DNA from: Halothiobacillus sp.
Lineage (GTDB): Bacteria; Pseudomonadota; Gammaproteobacteria; Halothiobacillales; Halothiobacillaceae
DNA length: 64,000 nucleotides
Assembly (NCBI GenBank): GCA_024635755.1
Contig: JAGXIF010000033.1
Location: 124,001-188,000, forward strand
Reading direction: 5' to 3'
Shown here: positions 45,479 through 55,725 of the stretch, in pieces
Position numbering within the stretch: the first letter of the stretch is position 1
How the letters are laid out: every line of letters begins with the position of its first letter
The notes under the pieces: generated by a model
Databases searched by the model: none
What the model saw: only the letters and a program-made list of their open reading frames with translations
What the model was told of the DNA's origin: nothing
Translations under genes and position numbers: made by a program

Positions 45479-48400
45479 TTGAACCCAACCGACCAACAAT
45501 CCATCCAGCCCGGCTTTATCGTCCTCCAAGGCAACCGCCTCGAAGGCCTACGCGACCTGCTGGTCGAATGGCTTGCACGCGCCCCGCTCGCGCCCCTCGA
45601 GGACGAGACCGTCCTGGTGCAGAGCAACGGCATGGCCCAGTGGCTGCGCCTGGCTCTGGGCCGTTCGCGCGATGATGGCGGGCTCGGGGTGGCCACGGCC
45701 ATGGACCTGCTGCTGCCGGCACGCCTGCAATGGCAGGTCTATCGCGCGGTCATGGGCCGCAATGCCGTCCCCGCCGACGCCCCCCTGGACAAGTCCCGAC
45801 TGACCTGGCGGTTGCTGCGCATCATCCGTACCCAGGCACAGAGGACTTCCGTCTTCGCCCCGTTGACCCACTACATCGACGGCGACGAGCACCGCGCCTA
45901 CCAGCTTGCCGCCCGGCTGGCCGACCAGTTCGACCAGTACCAGGTCTACCGCGCCGACTGGCTGGCAAGCTGGGCCGAGGGGGGGGCTCGTCTGGCCGAT
46001 GCCCTGGGCCGGGACAATGAGACCGTGCCGTCGGATGCCGCCTGGCAACCGGCCCTGTGGCAGGCGGTGCTCGAGGATCTCGTCGTGCATCCGCCCCGGA
46101 CGGAGGATCTGGAAACGGAAGGCTCACCGGACGGCGTGGGTTATGCGGGTAGGGCCCTGGTTCATCGCGCCTTTCTGCAACGGGCCGGTGCGTTGGAGGA
46201 ACGACCGGCCGGCCTGCCGCGGCGCATCGTGGTCTTCGGCGTGTCCGCCCTGCCCCCGCAGGTACTCGAGGTGCTGGGCGCGGTCTCGCACTGGGTGCAG
46301 GTGATCTTCTGCCTGCAGAACCCCTGTCAGCACTACTGGGGTGACATCGTCGAGGACCGGGACCTCTTCAGAAAGCAATACAAGCGCATCAGTGAACGCA
46401 AAGTCGACACCACGCTCGACGAACACAGCCTGCACCAGCATGCCCACCCCCTGCTCGCCTCCTGGGGCAAGCAGGGACGCGACCTGGTCCGGCTGGTCGA
46501 CGAGTTCGACGAGGCCCCCGCCCGGGCACGCGGCAAGCCGGCCCTGAACATCGACCTGTTCGACCCACCTATGGATCAGCACCTGCTGGGTCAGATCCAG
46601 GCGGACCTGCTCGATCTCACACCCATGCACGAGATCGAGGCCGAGCAACGCCGCCTGCCGACCGGGGACCGTTCGGTCGCTTTCACCGTGACCCACAGCG
46701 CCCTGCGCGAGGTCGAGATCCTGCAGGACCAGTTGCTCGATGCCTTCGATCGGGACCCCACGCTACAACCGCGCGACATCATCGTGATGGTGCCGGACAT
46801 GGCCGAGTACGCCGCGGCCATCAGCGCGGCATTCGGCCGGATCGACCGCGACGACCCCCGCCATCTCCCCTACGCCATCTCCGACCGCCCCGAGCGCGAG
46901 GTCCACCCGATGATGCGCGCGCTCGACTGGCTGCTGGCGCTGCCCGACTCCCGGCTGGCGGCCAGCGAGGTGCTGGATCTGCTGGAGGTCGCCGCACTGC
47001 GAGCGCGATTCGGCATGGCCGCCGAGGATGTCACCCTGTTGCGTCACTGGATCGAAACAGCCGGTATCCGCTGGGGGTTCGACGCCGAACACCGCGAGCA
47101 GTTCGGCCTGCCGGCCGGGATCGAGCAGAACGCCTGGGCCTTCGGCCTCGACCGGCTGCTCTATGCCTATCTAGCCGGAGCGGACGACGACTGGCGAGGC
47201 ATCGTGCCGGTCGGCGGCCTCGACGGCATGAGCGCCGAGAGCCTCGGCCCGCTGCACGCATTGCTTCAATCATTGAAATACTGGCGCGAGACCCTGGCGC
47301 AGACGCGCAGCCCGAAGGAGTGGCGCGAGTGCCTGACCGGACTGGTGGAGGCCTTTTTCGCCCCGGAGGACATCCCGCCCTCCGAGGAGGGTTCCGCCGA
47401 GGCGCGAGCCGGGGCCTCTCGCAACCCGCTGGCCGAACGCGAATCGGCGGTCTCCCTGCGCGACCGGCTCGATTCGGCCCTCAATGGCTGGCTGGACGAC
47501 TGCGCCTCGGCCGCCTTCGACACGCCGGTGACACTGGAAACCGCCCGCAGCGCCTGGCTCGACCGGCTCGACGAGCACCGTCTGAGCCAGCGTTTTCTCG
47601 TCGGCGCGGTCAACTTCGCCACCCTCATGCCCATGCGGGCCATCCCGTTTCGCCAGGTCTATCTACTGGGTATGGACGACAAGGCCTATCCCCGTCGCCA
47701 GCCGCCGGCCGACTTTGACCTGATGGCCGGGCGCTATCGCCCGGGCGACCGTTCCCGCCGCGAGGACGATCGCTATCTGTTCCTCGAGGCCCTACTCTCG
47801 GCGCGTGATCGGCTCTGGATCAGTTGGATCGGCCGCGATATCCGCGACAACCACGAGCGCCCGGCCTCGGTGCTGGTCAATCAACTGCGTGACCACATCG
47901 ACCGCGGCTGGCAGAGCGGCGGCGAGACAACGGTTTCCGACTGCCTGACCACCGAACACCCCCTGCAACCATTCTCCCGGCAATATTTCTCCGACGAACG
48001 CCCGGATCTCTACAGCTACGCCACGGAATGGCATCGCGTCCACCGCGGCGAGGGCCTCGATGCAGGCACCCCAGGCCATCATCCGGGCCATCATCCGGGC
48101 CACCATACCGGGCAAAACGAGCAGACGACCTCCGTCTCGACTGTTGAGGAGACGGGCCGCCCGCCCTCGCTGTCCGACCTTGGCCTCTTGCTGAAGAAAC
48201 CCTGGCGCGTCTGGCTGGGCAATCACCTCGGCGTCCCGGCGCGGCGAGAGACCGCCGTGCCCGAGGACGACGAACCCTTCGATCTTAGCGCGCTGGACAG
48301 CTATCAACTCAGTGCACGACTGCTCGACCAGGTCCTTGAGCGGCTCAATCGCGAACCCGATGAACCCGGGGACGTGACCGACCCGGAAATCCTCGAGGCC

Positions 48401-49159
48401 CGTCTGCCCGCTGCCATCGACGCCGCCTTCGCCCGTATCGCGGGTGCCGGCGAACTGCCCGTTCACCCCTTCGACGAGACACTGCGCCACCAGCACGGCG
48501 AGGCATTGGAAAAACAACTGCGCACCTGGGCGGCCTTCCAGGCCCGCCATCCCGACACGGTTGCACCCTTCCACCCGGGCGAGCGTCTGGGCGAAGGTCG
48601 GGATCTCGCTGGCGAGATCGCCGATATCCGCACGGGTCCGGAAGGGGCTGTCCGGCTGCGCCTGATCCCCGGCGCACTGCACAAGGGCAAGGATCTCAAG
48701 TGGCATCGCCTTGTCGGCGAGTGGCCCCATCACCTCGCCGCGCAACTGGGGGGCACACCGGTTACCACCTACCTCGTCAGCGAATCGGATGCCAAGAGCG
48801 AGGACCTGACCGAACGACCGACCGTGATGGAACCACTCGATGTAACCGAGGCCCGCCGGATGCTGGAACAACTGGTCGATCACTGGCACCGCGCCACCAC
48901 CGAGCCGGTACCCGCCGAGCCGCGATCGCAGATCGCGTGGGTGCTGAAGGACGACGAGCAGGAACGGACCAAGGCGGCACGACGAGCCTTCGAGAGCGCA
49001 GCGCAATACGAGCCGGACCTGGTTCGTCTTTGGCCCGATTTCCAGGCGCTGTCGCAAGCCGACGCGTTCCATGACACGGCCGCCGAGATCTATCGCCCCC
49101 TTGCCCAGGCGATCCGCGGCAGGCACCGCGAACAACCCGACAAGGGGCAACGTGCATGA
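45479..49159 (+). CDS. recC: Exodeoxyribonuclease V subunit RecC
   Basis: Chi-recognition and inactive helicase-like subunit of RecBCD. 1226 residues, longer than E. coli RecC (1122). The N-terminus PGFIVLQGNRLEGLRDLLVEWL and VLVQSNGMAQWLRLAL match RecC. Motif-like stretches QNPCQHYWGDI, VMVPDMAEYA and MRAIPFRQVYLLGMDDKAYPR are in the usual order. The start is TTG 45479, with AGGA four bases before it; no better start fits. A histidine-proline-glycine repeat near residue 865 lies in a linker. The ATG of recB overlaps its stop (ATGA). Confidence 0.94.
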   Translation: MNPTDQQSIQPGFIVLQGNRLEGLRDLLVEWLARAPLAPLEDETVLVQSNGMAQWLRLALGRSRDDGGLGVATAMDLLLPARLQWQVYRAVMGRNAVPADAPLDKSRLTWRLLRIIRTQAQRTSVFAPLTHYIDGDEHRAYQLAARLADQFDQYQVYRADWLASWAEGGARLADALGRDNETVPSDAAWQPALWQAVLEDLVVHPPRTEDLETEGSPDGVGYAGRALVHRAFLQRAGALEERPAGLPRRIVVFGVSALPPQVLEVLGAVSHWVQVIFCLQNPCQHYWGDIVEDRDLFRKQYKRISERKVDTTLDEHSLHQHAHPLLASWGKQGRDLVRLVDEFDEAPARARGKPALNIDLFDPPMDQHLLGQIQADLLDLTPMHEIEAEQRRLPTGDRSVAFTVTHSALREVEILQDQLLDAFDRDPTLQPRDIIVMVPDMAEYAAAISAAFGRIDRDDPRHLPYAISDRPEREVHPMMRALDWLLALPDSRLAASEVLDLLEVAALRARFGMAAEDVTLLRHWIETAGIRWGFDAEHREQFGLPAGIEQNAWAFGLDRLLYAYLAGADDDWRGIVPVGGLDGMSAESLGPLHALLQSLKYWRETLAQTRSPKEWRECLTGLVEAFFAPEDIPPSEEGSAEARAGASRNPLAERESAVSLRDRLDSALNGWLDDCASAAFDTPVTLETARSAWLDRLDEHRLSQRFLVGAVNFATLMPMRAIPFRQVYLLGMDDKAYPRRQPPADFDLMAGRYRPGDRSRREDDRYLFLEALLSARDRLWISWIGRDIRDNHERPASVLVNQLRDHIDRGWQSGGETTVSDCLTTEHPLQPFSRQYFSDERPDLYSYATEWHRVHRGEGLDAGTPGHHPGHHPGHHTGQNEQTTSVSTVEETGRPPSLSDLGLLLKKPWRVWLGNHLGVPARRETAVPEDDEPFDLSALDSYQLSARLLDQVLERLNREPDEPGDVTDPEILEARLPAAIDAAFARIAGAGELPVHPFDETLRHQHGEALEKQLRTWAAFQARHPDTVAPFHPGERLGEGRDLAGEIADIRTGPEGAVRLRLIPGALHKGKDLKWHRLVGEWPHHLAAQLGGTPVTTYLVSESDAKSEDLTERPTVMEPLDVTEARRMLEQLVDHWHRATTEPVPAEPRSQIAWVLKDDEQERTKAARRAFESAAQYEPDLVRLWPDFQALSQADAFHDTAAEIYRPLAQAIRGRHREQPDKGQRA
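48074..48109 (+). repeat. 12-bp tandem repeat in recC coding for HHPG units
   Basis: Units 48074-48085 and 48086-48097 are identical (GGCCATCATCCG), and 48098-48109 is a diverged copy. They code for GHHPGHHPGHHTG about residue 865, between the helicase-like core and the C-terminal domain. Confidence 0.92.
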
Positions 49160-52100
49160 GCCTACTCGACCCCATCACCTTCCCGCTCGAGTCCAGCCGC
49201 CTGATCGAGGCCAGTGCCGGCACGGGCAAGACCTTCACCATCTCGCTGCTGTACCTGCGCCTAGTGCTGGGACATCGCGGGCCAGATCAGCGCGAGGCGA
49301 CGCCGCTGACGCCGCCGGAAATCCTGGTGAGTACCTTCACGGAGGCGGCGGTGGCCGAGTTGCGCGATCGTATCCGCTCACGACTGCAACAAGCGGCCTG
49401 GCTGTTCTCGGGCAGCATCGATCCCGACGCGGTCGATTCGCCGTTACAAGCGCTTTTCGATGAATACGAGCAGACAGCCCGGGCCCGCGTGGCATTCCTG
49501 CTGCAACGGGCCGCCGAATGGATGGACGAAGCGGCCATCTTCACCATTCACAGTTTCTGCCAGCGCATGCTGCGCGAACACGCCTTTCACAGCCGGGCGT
49601 TGTTCGAGCAGGAATTGGTCAAGGACCTCGACCCACTTGTCTCCGAGGCGGTGCGGGATTTCTGGCGCAGTCACGGCTATCCCCTCGCACAGCGCGACGA
49701 GGCGATGGCCGACCTGTTCGCGCGGATGGTGCCCCCGCCGGCGAAGCTCAAGGAGCAGATCCGCGATCTGATCAAGCGCGATGCCAGCCCGGTGACGGTC
49801 GACGGGGTCACCGCACGTTCGTCCGGCGAACTGCCCACCCCGGCGGTCTTGCTGGAGCGACTGGCGGCGGAACAGGCCCAGATCGACCAGGCCGAGCAAA
49901 CCGCTCGCCGTTTCTGGCAGGCCGATGCGGCAAGCATGCATGCGCTCTGGCACGCGGTCCGCAATGGTCTGAGCAAATCGACCCATCCGGAGGTCAAGCA
50001 GGAAGACGAATTTGCCGCCTGGCTCGCCACCATTGATGCGTGGTCGGCCGGCCACACGGATCTGGAGGCGAACACGCGCCGGAAACTGGCCTACCCGAAC
50101 ACCAACAAGGGCACACAGGCGCCATCCCACCCCGCGCTGGATGCCATCCGCGAATGGCAGGACCGGGTCGAGGCCGTGGAGAAACAGACCAAGGAGGTCG
50201 AGCCGACACTGCGGGCATTTGCCGCGCTCTGGATCCGTGAGCGGGTCACCGCCTTGCTCGCCAAGCGACGCTCGATGGGCTTCGAGGACATGCTGATCCA
50301 GATGCATGACGCGGTCGACCCCGAGGCCAATCCCAACGCCTCCGGCATGGTCCGGGCGATCCGAAAACAGTACCCGGTCGCGCTGATCGACGAGTTCCAA
50401 GACACCGATCCCCTCCAATACGCTATCTTCTCGGCCATCTATCCGTTAGGTCACCACGAGGCGGACGATACGGCCATCATTCTGATCGGTGACCCCAAAC
50501 AGGCGATCTACAGTTTCCGCGGCGCGGACATCCACAGCTACCTGACCGCCCGTCAGGCCACTGCGGGTCGGCATGCCACCCTGCCGCGCAACTTCCGCTC
50601 GACCCGGGCGATGGTCGAGGCGGTCAACCGCCTGTTCGAGCGGGCCGACCAACACCCCGACGGCGCGTTCCGCTTTCCCCGCGACGAGCAGGACGACGAA
50701 GACGCCCCCCTGCCGTTTCACCCGGTCGAGGCGCAAGGACGCAAGAGCCGGCTGATCGGACCGAACGGCGAGGAAATCCCGGCCCTGACCGCCTGGACCA
50801 CGCCGACAGAGGAAGAGTGGAATGCCGGCATCTTCCGCGACGAAATGGCGGTACGCACGGCAGGCGAAATCGCCGCCCTTCTCAATGCCGGACAGGACGG
50901 AAGCTGTCGGTTCGAGGGCGACGATGCGTCCCGCGCACTGCTCCCGCGCGATATCGCCGTGCTGGTGCGAAAACAGGACGAGGGGCAATTGATGCGTAGG
51001 GCGCTGGCCGATTTCGGCGTGCCCGCGGTATTCCTCTCCGAGCGGTCTTCGCTGTTCGACGCCACGGAGGCGGCCGACATGCTGATCTGGCTGGAGGCGC
51101 TGGCCGCACCCGATCGCTCGGATCGCATCCGGCAGGCCATGGCCACCGCCAGCATGGCGCTGAGTCTCGAAGAGCTGGAGGCATGGCTGCGCGACGAGGT
51201 CGTGTTCGACCAGATATGCACCCACTTCCATGACTGGCATCACGCCTGGCGCACTCAGGGTGTACTCGCCGCGCTGATGCATCTGCTGCACCATTTCTCC
51301 GTGCCCGCGCGGCTGCTCGCGGAAGAGGAGCGCATCAACCGCCGTGGCGAACGCCGACTGACCAATCTGCTGCACCTGGCCGAATGGCTGCAGGCGCGTG
51401 ACAACGACGTCGACGGTGAGACGGCACTGATTCACCACCTGCATCTGACCATGACCGAAGGCCGCGATCAGCAGGAGATCCGCCTGGAACAGGACAGCGA
51501 GATGGTTCGCATCGTCACCATCCACGGCGCCAAGGGCCTGCAGTACCCGGTGGTCTTTCTGCCGTTTATCGCCATCCTCGGCGCGGATGGGAAAAAAGCG
51601 GGCAAGCCCACCCGTCGGCACCGCCACGAGGAAAACATCTGGGACATGAACCCCGACAAGGCGGCCACCGCACGCGCGGAGCGCGAATCGACCGCGGAAT
51701 ACATCCGACTGCTTTACGTCGGGCTCACGCGGGCGGAGTTCGCCTGCTACCTCGGGGCAGGGCCGGCAAAGGTCGGCAATGTGAAGGCGTTCAATCCCGG
51801 CAAGACCGCCTTCGGTCAGTTTCTCGGCTTCGAATCGGGCGAGACCTGTGCACGAGACGCGTACATGACGCACCTCGCCCAGTGGGGCGAAAGCCCGGCC
51901 GTGCAGATCGAGACCGTGCCCGACCCGCGTGACCCTGCCGTTCACCGGTTCATTCCCCCACCGGAACCACCGCTCACCGAGGCGCGCAGCCCCCATTTCG
52001 GCGCCTTCACGCCATGGGCGATCGCCAGCTTCTCGGCGATCGCCGCCTCGGTCGGGCACGGTACGCCCCTGCCCGCCCCGGAGGCTGCGCGCGACGAACT

Positions 52101-52938
52101 GCGGCTGGAAACCGAGACGCTGGAGCGGTCCCCTCCCATGCCGGAACCCGCCGAGCCGGTCACCCCGGTCGGCGTGCACGCCTTACCGCGCGGCGCGGGC
52201 ATCGGCAACCTCTTCCACGACATTATCGAGGCCATGGCCAACGCCGGCTTTGCCCATTATGCCGGCCAGTCCGAGCGGGTACGTCGTCTGCTCGCCCAAA
52301 GCCACCATCCCGGTCTGCGGGACCTCAGCGAGGATCAACAGGAGCAACTCGCCCAACAGTTCGATGCGCTGCTGGCGACGCGCTGGCAACTGCCGGCCGC
52401 CGGCACGCCCATGGCGCTGGCGGGGCTTTCCGTCGCTCAGGCGGAAATGGAGTTCTGGCTGACCCTCGACCAGACGGAGACCGGGCGCATCGACCGGCTG
52501 GTGCGCCAATTCGTTGCCCCAAACCTACCTCGCCCGGAGCTTGAGGAACGCACCCTCAACGGCATGCTCAAGGGCTTCATCGATCTGACCATCGCACACG
52601 ACGGCCGCTACTACCTGCTCGACTGGAAATCCAACTGGCTGGGGCCGGACGAGTCGGCCTACGCCCCCGAGGCCCTGGAACGCGCCATGCTCGATTCGCG
52701 CTATGACTTGCAGTTCGTGCTCTACCTGGTCGCCCTGCATCGCCATCTGCGCGACCGCCTGCCGGACTACGACTACGACCGGCACATGGGCGGCGCGGCC
52801 TACGTCTTCCTCCGCGGCATATGGCCGGCCGATGACGATCGACCCGACAACCACGGGGTATATACCTGCCGACCCGATCGTGGGCTGATCGAGGCACTGG
52901 ATGCCCTCTTTTCCGGTCAGCGGCAGGAGGTAGCATGA
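49156..52938 (+). CDS. recB: Exodeoxyribonuclease V subunit RecB
   Basis: 3'-5' helicase and the sole nuclease of RecBCD. 1260 residues. Walker A EASAGTGKTF (18-27), the UvrD-type LIDEFQDTDPLQY and IGDPKQAIYSFRGAD, then VTIHGAKGLQYPVVFLPF. The C-terminal nuclease domain (about 1050-1240) keeps the catalytic set: GNLFHDIIE, GFIDLTI and YYLLDWKSNWLG, the D-x-K around residue 1155. Overlaps both recC and recD by four bases. Inferred active. Confidence 0.96.
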   Translation: MSLLDPITFPLESSRLIEASAGTGKTFTISLLYLRLVLGHRGPDQREATPLTPPEILVSTFTEAAVAELRDRIRSRLQQAAWLFSGSIDPDAVDSPLQALFDEYEQTARARVAFLLQRAAEWMDEAAIFTIHSFCQRMLREHAFHSRALFEQELVKDLDPLVSEAVRDFWRSHGYPLAQRDEAMADLFARMVPPPAKLKEQIRDLIKRDASPVTVDGVTARSSGELPTPAVLLERLAAEQAQIDQAEQTARRFWQADAASMHALWHAVRNGLSKSTHPEVKQEDEFAAWLATIDAWSAGHTDLEANTRRKLAYPNTNKGTQAPSHPALDAIREWQDRVEAVEKQTKEVEPTLRAFAALWIRERVTALLAKRRSMGFEDMLIQMHDAVDPEANPNASGMVRAIRKQYPVALIDEFQDTDPLQYAIFSAIYPLGHHEADDTAIILIGDPKQAIYSFRGADIHSYLTARQATAGRHATLPRNFRSTRAMVEAVNRLFERADQHPDGAFRFPRDEQDDEDAPLPFHPVEAQGRKSRLIGPNGEEIPALTAWTTPTEEEWNAGIFRDEMAVRTAGEIAALLNAGQDGSCRFEGDDASRALLPRDIAVLVRKQDEGQLMRRALADFGVPAVFLSERSSLFDATEAADMLIWLEALAAPDRSDRIRQAMATASMALSLEELEAWLRDEVVFDQICTHFHDWHHAWRTQGVLAALMHLLHHFSVPARLLAEEERINRRGERRLTNLLHLAEWLQARDNDVDGETALIHHLHLTMTEGRDQQEIRLEQDSEMVRIVTIHGAKGLQYPVVFLPFIAILGADGKKAGKPTRRHRHEENIWDMNPDKAATARAERESTAEYIRLLYVGLTRAEFACYLGAGPAKVGNVKAFNPGKTAFGQFLGFESGETCARDAYMTHLAQWGESPAVQIETVPDPRDPAVHRFIPPPEPPLTEARSPHFGAFTPWAIASFSAIAASVGHGTPLPAPEAARDELRLETETLERSPPMPEPAEPVTPVGVHALPRGAGIGNLFHDIIEAMANAGFAHYAGQSERVRRLLAQSHHPGLRDLSEDQQEQLAQQFDALLATRWQLPAAGTPMALAGLSVAQAEMEFWLTLDQTETGRIDRLVRQFVAPNLPRPELEERTLNGMLKGFIDLTIAHDGRYYLLDWKSNWLGPDESAYAPEALERAMLDSRYDLQFVLYLVALHRHLRDRLPDYDYDRHMGGAAYVFLRGIWPADDDRPDNHGVYTCRPDRGLIEALDALFSGQRQEVA

Positions 52939-55109
52939 ATCACCATCCCGCCCTCGACTATCCTCGTGCCCTCGGGGCGCTGCTCGACGCCTGGGTCACC
53001 GCCAGCTGGCTGCGACCCATCGACCGGGCCGTCGCCGACTTCATCGCGACTCAGGAACCCGATGGCGAACCGCTGGCCGTGCTCGCTGCGGTATTCGCCA
53101 GTCACCAGGCCGGCGGCGGACACGTCTGCCTGGACCTGGGCGAGGTGCTGGGCAATCCCGATTTTACCCTGCGTATGCCGCCGGCCGATCCCTTCGGCCC
53201 GCAGGCGAGCGAGGCCGACACCCCTGCCCGCGTGCTCGCCGGGGTCGCCCCGAGTGCTTGGAAGGCCAGCCTTCTGGGTCACCCGGCGGTGCGCACGACG
53301 ACATGGGACGAGGACACGGGTATTGCCGACGGCCGGCCCCTGCTATTGGTAGACGGCGAGCGACCGCAGTTGTACCTGCGCCGCTACTGGCAGGTCGAAG
53401 GCCGGGTGGCCGCTGGGCTGGCCGCGCGTTCCTCGAATGAGTCGGAATGTCCCGATGTCACGGCCCTCCGTCGCGTTCTCGATGCCCTCTATCCTGGTGA
53501 GGCTCGGAAGACGACCACCCCGGAAACCGACTGGCAGAAGGTCGCCTGCGCCCTAGCCGCGTATCAACCATTCTCCATCATCACCGGCGGGCCCGGCACC
53601 GGCAAGACCACCACCGTGGTGCGCCTGCTGGCCGCGCTGATTTCGCTGGATGAGGGCGCAGCCGCTGGCCGATCGCCGCGCATCGCCCTGTGCGCCCCCA
53701 CCGGCAAGGCCGCGGCACGACTGGCCGAATCCATCGGCGACAAGGTGCGCGAGATCGGCGAGATTACCGCCGACGGCTTTGCCGAGGATCACTGGAAGGC
53801 AGTCAGCCAGCAACTGCCCACCGAGGTGCAGACCATCCATCGCCTGATCGGCACACGGCCGCTGGCCGAACGCCCTCGATATCATCGCGACAACCCGTTG
53901 GACCTGGATATCGTGGTGATCGACGAGGCCTCGATGGTCGGTCTCGAATTGATGGCCCAACTGGTGGACGCCCTGCCGGTTGATTGCCGACTGGTGGTCC
54001 TGGGCGACAAGGACCAGCTTGCCTCGGTCGAGGCAGGCGCGGTACTGGGGGAGCTGTGCCGCGAGGCCGACAACGGTGGCTACGCCGCCGAAGTACAGGC
54101 CTTTCTGGAGGCGGCAACCGGTGAAGCCGTTGCCTACCAAGGGGTGGATCGACTGCCCGATCCGGTCAACGCTCGCATCGCCATGCTGCGCTACTCGCAT
54201 CGCTTCGGGCACGACAGCGCCATCGGGCGACTCGCCCGCGCCATCAACACGGGACACATCGAGGCCGCTGAAGCCGAGCTCGGCACCCCCACAGGGCAAC
54301 GCGGCGAGCGGGATGTCGCTTGGCTGAGCACGTCCGTCGGAGTCCCTCGAACGCAGTCGGCCCTAGCGGCAATGGTGATCGAGGGCATACGGCCGTCGCT
54401 CGAGCCGCTTGTGGATAGCGATGGCTTCGACCCGGCGAACGAACAGGATGAACAGCACCTCACCGAAGTCTTCGCTGCACACAACGGCTTTCAGGTCCTC
54501 AGTGCGCTGCGCCGCGGCAGCCAGGGCGTGCAGGGACTCAATACGCAAATCGAGGCCTGGTTGAGTGAGGCGGGGCTGATCCCGCCCGCAGTGGCCGAGC
54601 AAGGCGGCTGGTATCCGGGTCGCCCGGTCATAATCACCCGTAACGAGCCCCAACTGGATCTTGCCAATGGCGACATGGGCCTGACCGTGCCCATGCGCCA
54701 GGCGAACGGCCAGACTTCCCTGCGCGTGGTTTTCCCGAGCCCATCCGTCGAACCGGGCACAGCGCGGTTTCAGTGGATCAGCCCGGCCCGGCTGGCCGAG
54801 GCCGAAACCGGCTACGCGCTGACGGTGCACAAGTCGCAGGGCTCGGAGTTCACCCACGTGCTGCTAGTCATGCCCCAGCGCCCTAATCCCATCCTGACCC
54901 GGGAACTGCTTTACACCGCGATCACCCGCGCCCGCCGCCGTTTCACCCTGGTTTCGCCGAGCAGAGATAGCCCGGACGATCGACGCCAGGCCCGCGCGGT
55001 GCTGACGAGTGCCGTGGAAAGCACCACTCGGCGCAGTGGCAACCTGCGGCGGCGATTGAGCCGGCGTCTCCAAGGGATGAGTGAGGGGAATCGACCGGTG
55101 GGTTATTAG
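52935..55109 (+). CDS. recD: Exodeoxyribonuclease V subunit RecD
   Basis: 5'-3' helicase subunit of RecBCD. 724 residues (E. coli 608). The N-terminal domain that docks on RecC covers 1-190. Walker A is TGGPGTGKTTT (about 216-226), Walker B VIDEASMVGLELMAQL, then VVLGDKDQLASVE, and the UvrD-like C-terminal ALTVHKSQGSEFTHVLL and ELLYTAITRARRRFTL. recCBD has ATGA overlaps throughout, so subunit synthesis is coupled. No terminator was found after it; 55110-55303 shows only a weak ATTGAA/TTCAAT repeat. Confidence 0.95.
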   Translation: MNHHPALDYPRALGALLDAWVTASWLRPIDRAVADFIATQEPDGEPLAVLAAVFASHQAGGGHVCLDLGEVLGNPDFTLRMPPADPFGPQASEADTPARVLAGVAPSAWKASLLGHPAVRTTTWDEDTGIADGRPLLLVDGERPQLYLRRYWQVEGRVAAGLAARSSNESECPDVTALRRVLDALYPGEARKTTTPETDWQKVACALAAYQPFSIITGGPGTGKTTTVVRLLAALISLDEGAAAGRSPRIALCAPTGKAAARLAESIGDKVREIGEITADGFAEDHWKAVSQQLPTEVQTIHRLIGTRPLAERPRYHRDNPLDLDIVVIDEASMVGLELMAQLVDALPVDCRLVVLGDKDQLASVEAGAVLGELCREADNGGYAAEVQAFLEAATGEAVAYQGVDRLPDPVNARIAMLRYSHRFGHDSAIGRLARAINTGHIEAAEAELGTPTGQRGERDVAWLSTSVGVPRTQSALAAMVIEGIRPSLEPLVDSDGFDPANEQDEQHLTEVFAAHNGFQVLSALRRGSQGVQGLNTQIEAWLSEAGLIPPAVAEQGGWYPGRPVIITRNEPQLDLANGDMGLTVPMRQANGQTSLRVVFPSPSVEPGTARFQWISPARLAEAETGYALTVHKSQGSEFTHVLLVMPQRPNPILTRELLYTAITRARRRFTLVSPSRDSPDDRRQARAVLTSAVESTTRRSGNLRRRLSRRLQGMSEGNRPVGY

Positions 55110-55303
55110 GATCTCGGGCTTTGTGCGCGCGCCGATTGAACCCCCGTTCGTTTCAATGAGTCGATCGTGGTACCACCGAGCCGGTCGCCAACGGTCGCGA
55201 GGAAACAGGCGATTTAACGGCGAGACGCGGTACCATTGCTACCTTGTAGAAAACGCCCAGAGCCAATATCCAGAGCCCAAAATCCAGGGCGAGGTTTTTC
55301 ACC

Positions 55304-55672
55304 ATGCGCTTGACCGAAGACGACCGCGGCCGCGCGTTCGTGATCCGCAGCTTTTCCGACTCCCACGTCGACGTCAACGACCAGCGGCTCGAGCAGACGT
55401 TTCTGCTCACGCCGGACCGACTCGAAACCGAGCCGGATCTAGCCGACCTGCTCGATCTCGAGGAACACGGCGAGTCCCTCTTGCTTCGGGACGACCCCGA
55501 GGTGGTCCTCGTCGGCACCGGTGCGCGCACCCGCATGGGGCCGCCGGCGGTCTCTGCCGCATTGATGCGCCAAGGCGTGGGCATCGAGTACATGGACACC
55601 GCGGCCGCCCTCCGCACCTACACCGTACTCGCCTCCGAACTGCGACGGGTCAGCCTACTCGTGATCTTCTGA
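55304..55672 (+). CDS. Mth938-like (DUF498) domain protein
   Basis: 122 residues of the Mth938/Xcc1710 family. Signature elements are FVIRSFSDSHVDVN at the start, then PEVVLVGTGARTRMGPPAVS and the C-terminal GIEYMDTAAALRTYTVLASE. Family role is unknown; in eukaryotes a relative (NDUFAF3) helps assemble complex I. GCGAGG is the putative ribosome-binding site. Immediately precedes ycaO. Confidence 0.88.
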   Translation: MRLTEDDRGRAFVIRSFSDSHVDVNDQRLEQTFLLTPDRLETEPDLADLLDLEEHGESLLLRDDPEVVLVGTGARTRMGPPAVSAALMRQGVGIEYMDTAAALRTYTVLASELRRVSLLVIF

Positions 55673-55725
55673 CACCAACAACCAGCCTTATTTTTTATCG
55701 AATCGTTCTCAAAAAGTACCCATAA

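Noticed and set aside
47792-49150. 452-codon antisense frame opposite recC
   Set aside because: Shadow of recC with no supporting motif.
50446-52179. 577-codon antisense frame opposite recB
   Set aside because: Shadow of recB; the composition and lack of any domain motif match a reverse-strand artefact.
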